A stretch of DNA of 64,000 nt. Origin: a virus. Positions within the stretch are counted from its first letter, which is position 1; each line of letters begins with the position of its first letter. The notes beneath the pieces were generated by a model. It was given only the letters and a program-made list of their open reading frames with translations. It ran no database searches and was not told the origin of the DNA. The stretch is from IMG/VR virus record IMGVR_UViG_3300020421_000007, positions 19,090-83,089 of that record. The stretch is one strand, 5' to 3'. This document shows, piece by piece, positions 35,660 through 42,751 of the stretch. Position numbers and translations under genes: made by a program.

Positions 35660-36162
35660 TGAAAAAATTCAACAGTTTAGTTTTAGATTTCACTGTTGCA
35701 ATACTAGACTACCTCTATAGAGGTAGACATTTCCAACGTTTCTGGGTGCTTGAGGAGATTGCTCGGGCACCTTATTTTGCATTTTTAAGCGTATTGCATT
35801 TTCGTGAAAGCATGGGACTTCGTGGTCCTGAGCATTTATATCTAATGAAAACACACTTCGAGCAGTCAGTCAATGAGACAGAACATCTGGAGTACATGGA
35901 ATCTAGGGGCGGCAATGCTTATTGGGTGGATCGCTTTGTCGCCAGACACCTCGTACTTATCTACTATTGGAGCAACGTGGTTTATTACTGGGTGGCTCCT
36001 CGCCTTGCTTACCATTTGTCCTATGAAGTAGAAATCCACGCGGCAGAAACATATGCCAAATATCTAACTTATGAAGATTGGAATGATAAAAAAATTTGGG
36101 AGATTATGAATGACGAGATCCAACACTTCCAAGAATTACAGGAAGCAATGGAGATGATCTAA
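35659..36162 (+). CDS. ptoX: Plastoquinol terminal oxidase (PTOX)
   Basis: Di-iron oxidase that passes electrons from plastoquinol to oxygen, relieving an over-reduced electron chain. The alternative oxidase family motifs are present: Glu32 (LEEIARAPYFAFL), Glu73-x2-His76 (NETEHL), Glu125 (EIHAAETYAKYL) and Glu153-x2-His156 (DEIQHF), giving four Glu and two His ligands. At 167 aa it is a compact viral form lacking a plant transit peptide. It begins on the petE stop (TAATG) and is directly followed by a small membrane protein gene. Confidence 0.93.
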   Translation: MKKFNSLVLDFTVAILDYLYRGRHFQRFWVLEEIARAPYFAFLSVLHFRESMGLRGPEHLYLMKTHFEQSVNETEHLEYMESRGGNAYWVDRFVARHLVLIYYWSNVVYYWVAPRLAYHLSYEVEIHAAETYAKYLTYEDWNDKKIWEIMNDEIQHFQELQEAMEMI

Positions 36163-36458
36163 TGTACAAAAACTACCCACCCGAGATGGAACCGCCCCAT
36201 CTAACAACAAAAGAAGAAGTTCAGGAGATGCTTGACGATATGGCACATCGAATGACAGAAATTAAACCACCACATTATACTACTGAAGAGCAAGTACAGG
36301 AGATGATTGACGATGCCATACGAAAACATAATCGCAATGCTGGAATTATCTCTATGTGTGTTGGGTGGGTTGTTCTCGCACTTTTTGCTGAGGGTCTGCT
36401 TCGACTTATTGGAGTAGTACCACCACTTTTTGATTGGCTAAATTTAAGTATACAATAA
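36162..36458 (+). CDS. Small membrane protein with internal repeat (98 aa)
   Basis: Begins on the PTOX stop (TAATG). Residues 11-35 (PPHLTTKEEVQEMLDDMAHR) and 36-58 (PPHYTTEEQVQEMIDDAIRK) are two clear copies of one 25-residue unit. A hydrophobic segment at about 62-90 (ISMCVGWVVLALFAEGLLRL) is a likely membrane anchor. No named family. Location after PTOX suggests a membrane-bound accessory in the same operon. Confidence 0.75.
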   Translation: MYKNYPPEMEPPHLTTKEEVQEMLDDMAHRMTEIKPPHYTTEEQVQEMIDDAIRKHNRNAGIISMCVGWVVLALFAEGLLRLIGVVPPLFDWLNLSIQ

Positions 36459-36464
36459 AAAACA

Positions 36465-37502
36465 ATGAAAATAGGAATGATCGGACTAGGTAGGATGGGC
36501 GAGGGAATGTCTCGTCGTCTTATCGCAGCGGGACATGAGGTGCATGGATACCGCAACAACTATAAGAAAGCAGAAGAGCAATTTGAAGCGGGTTATATCA
36601 GTGGATGTACAACTTCTATTGAAAATCTTGTCCAAGTAATTCACCACAATAAAACAACAGGTGAAACTCCTGGTGTCTTTATGATGGTTGTACCAGCAGA
36701 AACAGTGGAGGATACCCTTAATGAGCTATTACAGTTTTGTGTGGAGGGAGATATTATTATTGATCATGGCAATAGCAACTTTAAAGATTCTCGCAAGAGA
36801 GCAGAAAGGTTGGCTAAACTTGGCATCGCATATCTTGACTGTGGTACTAGTGGTGGTGTTTACGGTTTGGAGCGTGGATACTGTCTTATGGTTGGTGGCG
36901 GAAGCAGCGCAGTCGATGTCTGCCGTCCTGCATTCGACGCCCTCTCCCCTGGTATTGCCGCTGCCCCACGCACAGGCAACGATGATTACATAATGTATCC
37001 AGAAGAATATGGGTGGATCTATGCTGGTCCTCCTGGAGCAGGTCACTTCGTAAAGATGGTTCACAACGGTATTGAATATGGGATCATGCAAGCATACGCA
37101 GAAGGATTTAATATCCTGCATGAAGCTAATGCTGGGGCAAAATATGTTGCTGAAGGGGATGCTGAGGTTGCCCCTATGGATTGTCCAGAAGATTATTGCT
37201 ACGACATTGACGTTGCTAAAGTTGCTGAGTGTTGGCGTCGTGGGTCTGTTGTTGGGTCTTGGTTGCTCGATCTTACCGCTGATGTACTACGAGGCGATAG
37301 AGAGCTTAGCAAGTTCGATGGGGGAGTATCAGACAGTGGTGAGGGTCGTTGGACTGTTCACGCTGCTGTGGATCTTGGTGTACCCTCTCCTGTTATCTCT
37401 AGTGCGTTATGGTCAAGATTTGAATCGAGAAGACTTGGAAAATTTGCTAACAAAGTCCTAAATGGTATGAGAGCAATGTTTGGAGGACACGACGTAAGAT
37501 GA
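36465..37502 (+). CDS. gnd: 6-phosphogluconate dehydrogenase
   Basis: Catalyses oxidative decarboxylation of 6-phosphogluconate to ribulose 5-phosphate, making NADPH. The N-terminal Rossmann motif is GLGRMGEGM (residues 7-15); the conserved substrate regions are DCGTSGGVYGLERGYCLMVG and the catalytic HFVKMVHNGIEYGIMQAYAE. At 345 aa it is the short form, lacking the C-terminal extension of the 470-aa enzymes. With zwf it forms the oxidative pentose phosphate pair carried by some cyanophages. Stop overlaps a small ORF (ATGA). Confidence 0.93.
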   Translation: MKIGMIGLGRMGEGMSRRLIAAGHEVHGYRNNYKKAEEQFEAGYISGCTTSIENLVQVIHHNKTTGETPGVFMMVVPAETVEDTLNELLQFCVEGDIIIDHGNSNFKDSRKRAERLAKLGIAYLDCGTSGGVYGLERGYCLMVGGGSSAVDVCRPAFDALSPGIAAAPRTGNDDYIMYPEEYGWIYAGPPGAGHFVKMVHNGIEYGIMQAYAEGFNILHEANAGAKYVAEGDAEVAPMDCPEDYCYDIDVAKVAECWRRGSVVGSWLLDLTADVLRGDRELSKFDGGVSDSGEGRWTVHAAVDLGVPSPVISSALWSRFESRRLGKFANKVLNGMRAMFGGHDVR

Positions 37503-37630
37503 CTTTTGGACATGTCTTACTTTGGACAGCAATACCCTTTGTTCTATCCACGATATACTTCGGGATGCGAAAAGGTGAAAATGTATACTACGAATCAGAT
37601 AATTATGACGGAAACGGAACAGCTCACTAG
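37499..37630 (+). CDS. Micro-protein with membrane segment between gnd and zwf (43 aa)
   Basis: The ATG overlaps the gnd stop as ATGA, the coupling arrangement seen throughout this block, and the frame runs 43 codons into zwf. It reads MTFGHVLLWTAIPFVLSTIY with a hydrophobic helix at residues about 6-23, then a polar tail ending DGNGTAH. Its reading frame differs from zwf and overlaps it by 26-50 bases. I judge it real from the overlap, the membrane helix and the small-gene neighbours, but it is short. Confidence 0.65.
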   Translation: MTFGHVLLWTAIPFVLSTIYFGMRKGENVYYESDNYDGNGTAH

Positions 37631-38948
37631 ACGTATAGTAATCTTCGGTGCGACTGGAGATCTATGTAAAAAGAAACTTATCCCAGCACTATACAAACTT
37701 TGGAAGAAAGATCTTCTTCCAAGTGGACTCTTAATTGTTGGTGCTTCTCGCAGAGAACTTCCAAGAGAAGTTTGGTTGAGAGATCTTGGTGATTATCCAG
37801 AAGGATTTACTCACTGGTTAGATTTTGTTTCTGTAGATCTTGATTGTAAGGAGAGTTTAAACAAACTACACGATAAGAGTAAAGACACAACTTATTTTCT
37901 ATCAGTCCCACCAGAGAGGTATGAAAATGCAATCACCAATCTCAAAGAAGCTGGGTTCTTGGATGACCCAGATCACTCCAGAGTGGTTATCGAGAAACCC
38001 TTTGGGTACGATTATAAATCTGCTGATCATTTACAGTCAGTGGTGGAGCGACATCTACGCGAAAAACAAGTCTATCGCATTGACCATTATCTCGGCAAAG
38101 ATACTGTTAATAACATCCTTGCCACCCGCTTTAGCAATATTATATTGGAACCACTTTGGAACAGGAATTACATAGAAGAGGTTCAGATCTTTGCTACCGA
38201 AACTATCGGGTGTGAGGGTCGTGCTCAATACTATGACACTGCTGGTCAGGTCCGTGACATGCTACAGAATCACATCCTACAAGTCCTAGCACTTATTGCT
38301 ATGGAAGCACCTTGTCGAATGTCAGCAACTGAAATCAGAAGAGAGAAGACAAAAGTTCTAGCAGCAACTAGAATGTCAAAGAACGTAATCTTGGGGCAAT
38401 ATGAATCTTACCGTACTGAAGAGGGTGTTGGTCCTGGGAGTGACACTCCTACCTATTTTGCTGGTTCTCTATTCGTCGATAACTGGCGTTGGGAGGGTGT
38501 ACCTTTTAACGTAATGACTGGTAAGAAGACTCCTTATCAATGTGTGGAAGTTGTCATTAAATTAAAAGCACCTCCACTAAAATTATATGAAGACGAAATA
38601 AATGATCGTATTTGTATGCGTCTACAACCCAATCCTCATCTTGATATTAGAATGGATATCAAAAGTCCTGGATTAAATGATGACTTAGAACGTGCCACAC
38701 TTTCCCATGACTACCCACAAGAACGAGCAATTGATGGATATGAGAAACTCCTTTATGATGCTATCACTAATGATCAGTCGCACTTTGTACATGCAGAAGA
38801 AGTCATGGAGTCGTGGAGGATTGTAGACGATCTCCTATGTACTGGTCCGTCTTGTACTGTACGTACAATGCCATATTTGTATCATGAAGGTACATGGGGA
38901 CCATCACATAAAACACAATTTATCACAGATTGGGATTATCCAGCATGA
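37581..38948 (+). CDS. zwf: Glucose-6-phosphate dehydrogenase
   Basis: Oxidises glucose 6-phosphate to 6-phosphogluconolactone, the NADPH-making entry to the oxidative pentose pathway. Rossmann motif FGATGDLCKKKLIPALYKL, KPFGYD loop, and the active-site RIDHYLGKDTVNN are present. ATG at 37581 has an AAAAGGTGAAA ribosome site; ATG at 37605 is an alternative, giving 447 instead of 455 aa. Slightly shorter than the usual 480-510. The stop overlaps the next start (ATGA). Works with gnd upstream. Confidence 0.93.
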   Translation: MYTTNQIIMTETEQLTRRIVIFGATGDLCKKKLIPALYKLWKKDLLPSGLLIVGASRRELPREVWLRDLGDYPEGFTHWLDFVSVDLDCKESLNKLHDKSKDTTYFLSVPPERYENAITNLKEAGFLDDPDHSRVVIEKPFGYDYKSADHLQSVVERHLREKQVYRIDHYLGKDTVNNILATRFSNIILEPLWNRNYIEEVQIFATETIGCEGRAQYYDTAGQVRDMLQNHILQVLALIAMEAPCRMSATEIRREKTKVLAATRMSKNVILGQYESYRTEEGVGPGSDTPTYFAGSLFVDNWRWEGVPFNVMTGKKTPYQCVEVVIKLKAPPLKLYEDEINDRICMRLQPNPHLDIRMDIKSPGLNDDLERATLSHDYPQERAIDGYEKLLYDAITNDQSHFVHAEEVMESWRIVDDLLCTGPSCTVRTMPYLYHEGTWGPSHKTQFITDWDYPA

Positions 38949-39103
38949 GTCTAAACAGAAGGCATGGTCCACTAACTAGCGAGGAAGTGGAAGAACACAG
39001 GGAACTACGAAAAAAGTTATACGAACGTATTCGACAACTTCGTATGACTGAGTATATTGACGATGACGAAGAACCTGATGTATACATTGCGGAAGGAATA
39101 TGA
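38945..39103 (+). CDS. Small charged protein after zwf (52 aa)
   Basis: Starts on the zwf stop (ATGA) and ends on the next start (ATGA). Helical and very charged: SLNRRHGPLTSEEVEEHREL, then RKKLYERIRQLR, and an acidic tail IDDDEEPDVY. No membrane segment or cysteine. Family unknown. It is part of an overlapping chain of five small genes. Confidence 0.65.
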   Translation: MSLNRRHGPLTSEEVEEHRELRKKLYERIRQLRMTEYIDDDEEPDVYIAEGI

Positions 39104-39261
39104 TCCTAGAATTTGCTAGGTTTTGTGGAAGAACATTAAACAATCCATGGGCATGTGGTTTTATGGCATGGACTTTGGTGTTTGTTCCTATCTTAGGTAT
39201 GTGGGCAGTTCATAAATATGGATGGGAACACTGGGAACCTTTTACGAGGAAACACAAATGA
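39100..39261 (+). CDS. Small membrane protein (53 aa)
   Basis: ATGA overlap on both sides. Contains a Trp-rich hydrophobic stretch, NNPWACGFMAWTLVFVPILG followed by MWAVHKYGWEHWEPF, probably one transmembrane helix (residues about 18-37). N-terminal RFCGRTL and C-terminal KHK flanks are basic. Could be a small thylakoid or inner-membrane protein; no family recognised. Confidence 0.65.
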   Translation: MILEFARFCGRTLNNPWACGFMAWTLVFVPILGMWAVHKYGWEHWEPFTRKHK

Positions 39262-39467
39262 ATCCAGTAATTTTAATCGGTTGTTTCACACCACTGGTTT
39301 TAATTTTTATTGTAATGAAACTTGCTGTTTGGGTATCTGCTGTAAATTCTGAAACCGATTATGTCAGACGAGAACCTCTACGAAAACGAGGACCCTACGT
39401 GGAAAATCCATATGAGGATGTTGACGCAGAGGAAGAGGAGTATGGAGATCGCACAGATTATAGATGA
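39258..39467 (+). CDS. Small membrane protein with acidic tail (69 aa)
   Basis: Chosen ATG at 39258 overlaps the previous stop (ATGA). One hydrophobic helix at residues 3-26 (PVILIGCFTPLVLIFIVMKL), then a charged tail with a basic part (RREPLRKRG) and an acidic part (EDVDAEEEEYGD). Overlaps the next gene by 26 bases. Family unknown. Confidence 0.65.
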   Translation: MNPVILIGCFTPLVLIFIVMKLAVWVSAVNSETDYVRREPLRKRGPYVENPYEDVDAEEEEYGDRTDYR

Positions 39468-39591
39468 TGCTCTCTATGAATATTATGTGGTAGAACGTGG
39501 TCAGGAAGTTCCTAATTGGAGATACATAAAAGACCAAGATTGGTGGATTGAATATTTAAAACAATTAGGAATTAACCCTAGAAACCCATGA
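39442..39591 (+). CDS. Small soluble protein (49 aa)
   Basis: ATG at 39442 follows a strong ribosome site (GGAAGAGGAG) and lies inside the end of the preceding gene. The product is EIAQIIDDALYEYYVVERGQ then EVPNWRYIKDQDWWIEYL, with several Tyr and Trp residues. An in-frame ATG at 39361 would give 76 aa but has no ribosome site. Ends on the next start (ATGA). Confidence 0.6.
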   Translation: MEIAQIIDDALYEYYVVERGQEVPNWRYIKDQDWWIEYLKQLGINPRNP

Positions 39592-39794
39592 ATTTATTAT
39601 TGCGTCCGTTAGAAAATAATAACGACCCTGTTTGGAGTGTGATCATTAGTATCATGCTGCTCCTAGCAGGGGTTTTTTATGTCGTCTACTATATACTTGG
39701 TATTGACGAGAGAGAATCCCATGGGAGCAATGACACCACCCAGTCGGAAGAGCTGCTACAACTTCAGAGTGACAGAGATCAACAGAGTCCTTGA
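39588..39794 (+). CDS. Small membrane protein (68 aa)
   Basis: ATGA overlap with the gene before. A hydrophobic helix (VWSVIISIMLLLAGVFYVVY) at about residues 15-36, then a polar tail. The last 74 bases are shared with the nuclease gene in another frame. Family unknown; resembles the other membrane micro-proteins of this block. Confidence 0.6.
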   Translation: MNLLLRPLENNNDPVWSVIISIMLLLAGVFYVVYYILGIDERESHGSNDTTQSEELLQLQSDRDQQSP

Positions 39795-40179
39795 TGGAGA
39801 TACGATTGATGTTACAATTGATCTTGGATTTGACCTCTACAAAAAAGAACGTGTTCGTATCGCTGGTGTTGACACTCCTGAGAAACGCACGAGAGACTTG
39901 GAAGAAAAGGCACTTGGACTAGATGCTACCAACTGGATGAAAGAGAAACTAGAGGGAGCGATTGCAGGTGATGACGAACTCTCTATTAGAACTGAGTTGG
40001 TTGGTGGTATGGGTAAGTACGGTCGCCTTCTTGGTTGGTTATATATTGGAGACGCAGAAGTATCATTGAACGAGCAGATGATTACCGAAGGGTATGCTTG
40101 GGGATATGATGGTGGCACTAAACAAAAAGACTTTGAAGAACTTCGTGAAATTAGAAGAAAACATGGTACTCTTGTTTAA
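39721..40179 (+). CDS. Thermonuclease (SNase)-like protein (152 aa)
   Basis: Staphylococcal nuclease family, likely a Ca-dependent DNA/RNA nuclease. Key residues match with the same spacing as the model enzyme: Arg46, Asp51 and Glu54 (RIAGVDTPE) and a later Arg102 (YGRLLGWL), with metal-binding Asp25 and Asp27 (LDGDTIDV). Start ATG 39721 follows GAGAGA; an earlier ATG at 39679 lies deeper in the upstream gene. No signal peptide, so it should act in the cell, perhaps on host nucleic acids. Confidence 0.85.
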   Translation: MGAMTPPSRKSCYNFRVTEINRVLDGDTIDVTIDLGFDLYKKERVRIAGVDTPEKRTRDLEEKALGLDATNWMKEKLEGAIAGDDELSIRTELVGGMGKYGRLLGWLYIGDAEVSLNEQMITEGYAWGYDGGTKQKDFEELREIRRKHGTLV

Positions 40180-40185
40180 CAATCC

Positions 40186-40404
40186 ATGATGGATATACCA
40201 CACGAAGATGAATATGATTTTATCATGTACATCAAAATTGATGAAATACGTATGTTATATGATCACATATGTTATTCAATAAAAATGTGGCCTGGATCTC
40301 CCGCAAGACCAGTAGAAGAACAAGAGTATCTCATACAGCTTAAAAATAGGTTGTTTGCTATGATTGCTGATTACTCTTTTTCCCAACTTGACATAGATAA
40401 TTAA
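40186..40404 (+). CDS. Small protein, unknown (72 aa)
   Basis: Starts six bases after the nuclease stop. Helical, with an acidic start (DIPHEDEYDFIMYIKIDEIR) and ends before a promoter region. The pattern YDHICYSIKMWPGSPARPVE then EQEYLIQLKNRLF suggests a four-helix-like small fold. No named family. A TTGACA box overlaps its last codons. Confidence 0.7.
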   Translation: MMDIPHEDEYDFIMYIKIDEIRMLYDHICYSIKMWPGSPARPVEEQEYLIQLKNRLFAMIADYSFSQLDIDN

Positions 40405-40416
40405 TTCGTATACAAT
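40388..40416 (+). promoter_or_regulatory. Host-type sigma-70 promoter candidate
   Basis: Perfect -35 TTGACA (40388-40393), 17-base spacer, -10 TACAAT (40411-40416). Lies at the end of one small gene and 57 bases before the start at 40473. Confidence 0.5.
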
Positions 40417-40443
40417 TGTTACATTATTTTTTCCTACATACGG

Positions 40444-40449
40444 TATAAT
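40444..40449 (+). promoter_or_regulatory. Possible second -10 box TATAAT
   Basis: Perfect TATAAT 23 bases before the ATG at 40473. The best -35 upstream is poor (TTGTTA with 22-base spacer), so it may be an alternative start for the promoter at 40388. Confidence 0.35.
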
Positions 40450-40472
40450 GTGATTACCACGTATACAAATTC

Positions 40473-40766
40473 ATGGCTAACGAATTTTCCGATTTTAGTT
40501 TGAGTCGAGTGGAGTGTGAGAAATGTGGAGCAACTTGGATTAACGGACAGCATGTTTGGAGAGGAACAGGTGGATCATCTGATTCTTCTGAATTAGATCT
40601 TGCTGGTCTTGTTTGTAATAAGTACGGAGACTCTCAGTGTATCAACCCCAAGAAAGGTCAAGATGGTGGACAAACTTGGGAATATCGTGCTGGATATATT
40701 GACGGCATGATCAAAGGTAAGAAAGATGCCATCAATGAAATGAATGATAGATTTGGAGATCTCTAA
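40473..40766 (+). CDS. Zinc-ribbon-like protein, unknown (97 aa)
   Basis: Residues 15-20 (ECEKCGATW) form a CxxC pair, with more cysteines at about residues 48 and 56 (LVCNKYGDSQCINP) that could complete a zinc site. Then an aromatic segment QTWEYRAGYIDGMIKGKKD. Preceded by host-type promoter boxes, followed by a late-type promoter for gp17. Conserved in cyanophages near gp17 to my recollection; function unknown. Confidence 0.7.
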   Translation: MANEFSDFSLSRVECEKCGATWINGQHVWRGTGGSSDSSELDLAGLVCNKYGDSQCINPKKGQDGGQTWEYRAGYIDGMIKGKKDAINEMNDRFGDL

Positions 40767-40769
40767 ATA
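40762..40769 (+). promoter_or_regulatory. Late promoter variant TCTAAATA before gp17
   Basis: CTCTAAATAC, one base from the T4 octamer plus one at the start, contains the TAA stop of the previous gene. A small hairpin CTAGT-GGTGA-ACTAG follows at 40770-40784. gp17 starts 24 bases downstream of the octamer. Confidence 0.5.
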
Positions 40770-40793
40770 CTAGTGGTGAACTAGAATTTTGTT

Positions 40794-42443
40794 GTGTCTT
40801 CTAACGATATATATTTGGGTAACCCGAACCTAAAGAAAGCGGGCACCCCAATACAGTTTTCAAAAAAACAAATTGACGAGTGGATCAAATGTAAAAATGA
40901 TCCAATTTATTTTGCTATGAACTATATCAAAATCATCTCGCTAGATGAGGGTCTAGTTCCCTTTAGCATGTATGATTTTCAAAAAGAAATTCTAAACGAC
41001 TTCCACAATAATAGGTTTAACATTGCAAAACTTCCTAGACAGACTGGCAAATCGACCACTGTTGTTGCTTACCTGCTTTATTACGCTATCTTCTACGACA
41101 GTGTTAACATTGGTATTCTGGCTAACAAGGCATCTACCGCAAGGGAGTTACTCGGTCGTCTTCAACTAGCATATGAGAACTTGCCAAAATGGATGCAACA
41201 TGGTATCCTTGTATGGAACAAAGGTAATGTTGAGTTAGAAAATGGCAGTAAGATATTGGCAGCTTCTACATCTGCAAGTGCTGTCCGAGGCATGTCGTTC
41301 AATATTCTCTTCCTCGACGAATTCGCCTTCGTTCCAAACCATGTTGCGGAGCAATTCTTTGCCTCTGTTTATCCTACTATTACTTCTGGTAAATCAACGA
41401 AGGTAATTATCATCTCTACGCCTAACGGCATGAATCACTTCTACAAGATGTGGGAGGATGCTAGAAGAGGTAAGAATGATTATGTTACAAATGAGGTACA
41501 TTGGTCTCAAGTACCTGGCAGAGATGCTAAATGGAAAGAGGAGACTATTAAGAACACGTCACCACGACAGTTCGCACAAGAATTTGAATGCGATTTCCTT
41601 GGTTCTGCTGACACTTTGATTAGTCCAGCAAAACTACAAACTATACCATTTCACGATCCTATTAAGAGCAATGCTGGACTTGACATCTATGAGAGAGTTG
41701 AAAAGGATCACGAATATATCATTACTGTTGATGTTGCCAGAGGAATTGGTGGCGACTATTCTGCTTTCCTCGTGTTTGATATCACCACTGTCCCGTATAA
41801 GATCGTTGCAAAGTACAGAAATAATGAGATTAAACCTGTACTGTTTCCCTCGGTAATCTTTCAGGTCTGTAAAGAATACAACAACCCATACGTACTAGTT
41901 GAGGTAAACGACATTGGCGATTCTATTGCTGCTACTCTTAATTACGATCTTGAATATCCTAACGTACTTATGTGTGCGATGCGTGGTAGAGCTGGTCAAG
42001 TCGTGGGGCAAGGATTCTCAGGAACAAAAACCCAACTAGGTGTGAAGATGAGTGTAACCGTTAAGAAGATCGGTTGCTCCAATCTTAAAGCTATTATTGA
42101 AGAAGACAAACTATTATTCAATGACTTTCAGATCTTCCAAGAGCTAACTACATTTGTACAGAAGAAACAAGCGTGGGAAGCAGACGAGGGATATCATGAT
42201 GACCTCGTTATGTGTATGGTATTGTTTGCGTGGTTAGTCATGCAAGAATACTTTAAGGAGATGACAGACCAGGACATTAGAAGGAGAATTTACGATGAGC
42301 AAAGAAATCAAATTGAACAAGATATGGCTCCTTTTGGCTTTGTTGATGATGGTATGGGCGACGACACCTTTGTGGACGCAGATGGTAATCTGTGGGAGTA
42401 TGGAGACAAGCAAGAAGAAGTCGGATACATGTGGAACTACTAA
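40794..42443 (+). CDS. 17: Large terminase subunit gp17
   Basis: DNA-packaging motor and nuclease (549 aa). ATPase motifs: Walker A at LPRQTGKST (about residue 79-87) and Walker B NILFLDEFAFV. The nuclease domain has ITVDVARGIGGDYSAFLVFD and DDLVMCMVLFAWL. Starts with GTG at 40794 rather than ATG; the sequence after it (SSNDIYLGNPNLKKAGTPIQ) fits the gp17 N-terminus. Works with gp16 and the portal gp20 to fill the prohead. Stop overlaps the next start (TAATG). Confidence 0.95.
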   Translation: MSSNDIYLGNPNLKKAGTPIQFSKKQIDEWIKCKNDPIYFAMNYIKIISLDEGLVPFSMYDFQKEILNDFHNNRFNIAKLPRQTGKSTTVVAYLLYYAIFYDSVNIGILANKASTARELLGRLQLAYENLPKWMQHGILVWNKGNVELENGSKILAASTSASAVRGMSFNILFLDEFAFVPNHVAEQFFASVYPTITSGKSTKVIIISTPNGMNHFYKMWEDARRGKNDYVTNEVHWSQVPGRDAKWKEETIKNTSPRQFAQEFECDFLGSADTLISPAKLQTIPFHDPIKSNAGLDIYERVEKDHEYIITVDVARGIGGDYSAFLVFDITTVPYKIVAKYRNNEIKPVLFPSVIFQVCKEYNNPYVLVEVNDIGDSIAATLNYDLEYPNVLMCAMRGRAGQVVGQGFSGTKTQLGVKMSVTVKKIGCSNLKAIIEEDKLLFNDFQIFQELTTFVQKKQAWEADEGYHDDLVMCMVLFAWLVMQEYFKEMTDQDIRRRIYDEQRNQIEQDMAPFGFVDDGMGDDTFVDADGNLWEYGDKQEEVGYMWNY

Positions 42444-42673
42444 TGGATATTGGGGATCAATTTTCTTTAGAACACTTACTTTTTAGGGAGAGGGTTTGTA
42501 GAACTTGTGGTCAAAAGAAAGATCTTATATCAGAATTTTATCTAACAAGAAAAAATAAAAAAGGACATCCATCAGCGTATGCTTATGAATGTAAAGACTG
42601 TACCGTCAAAAGAGTTATGGATACTAGAAAGAAAAGAGATCCATTTGTTGATTGGGGTTATCCAGACTGGTAG
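42443..42673 (+). CDS. Zinc-finger protein between gp17 and gp18 (76 aa)
   Basis: Starts on the gp17 stop (TAATG). Two CxxC pairs (VCRTCGQKKDL and YECKDCTVKRV) about 30 residues apart, in an otherwise basic protein, match the short HNH-like zinc domain seen in many phage proteins. The usual His residues of an active HNH nuclease are not clear. Cyanophages often carry such a gene in this spot. It may bind DNA. Confidence 0.75.
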   Translation: MDIGDQFSLEHLLFRERVCRTCGQKKDLISEFYLTRKNKKGHPSAYAYECKDCTVKRVMDTRKKRDPFVDWGYPDW

Positions 42674-42709
42674 TTCATGCATAGTTTCCCCGTTTGAAAC
42701 ATATAAAAA

Positions 42710-42717
42710 TCTAAATA
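42710..42717 (+). promoter_or_regulatory. Late promoter variant TCTAAATA before gp18, in a hairpin
   Basis: TCTAAATAC precedes gp18 by 35 bases. It lies in the 5' arm of a perfect 7-bp stem (42709-42715 with 42720-42726, loop TACC). Confidence 0.5.
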
Positions 42718-42751
42718 CCTTTAGATAAATTTGATATCTAGAGGTAAAAAC

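Noticed and set aside
37506-37580. Longer zwf start at the TTG 37506
   Set aside because: No ribosome site and it would read through the 43-aa gene; the ATG at 37581 has AAGGTGA.
39657-39678. Small hairpin with T run (CTGCT-CCT-AGCAG then GGGTTTTTT)
   Set aside because: Inside a coding gene, with a 3-base loop and GGG between stem and T run; not a convincing terminator.
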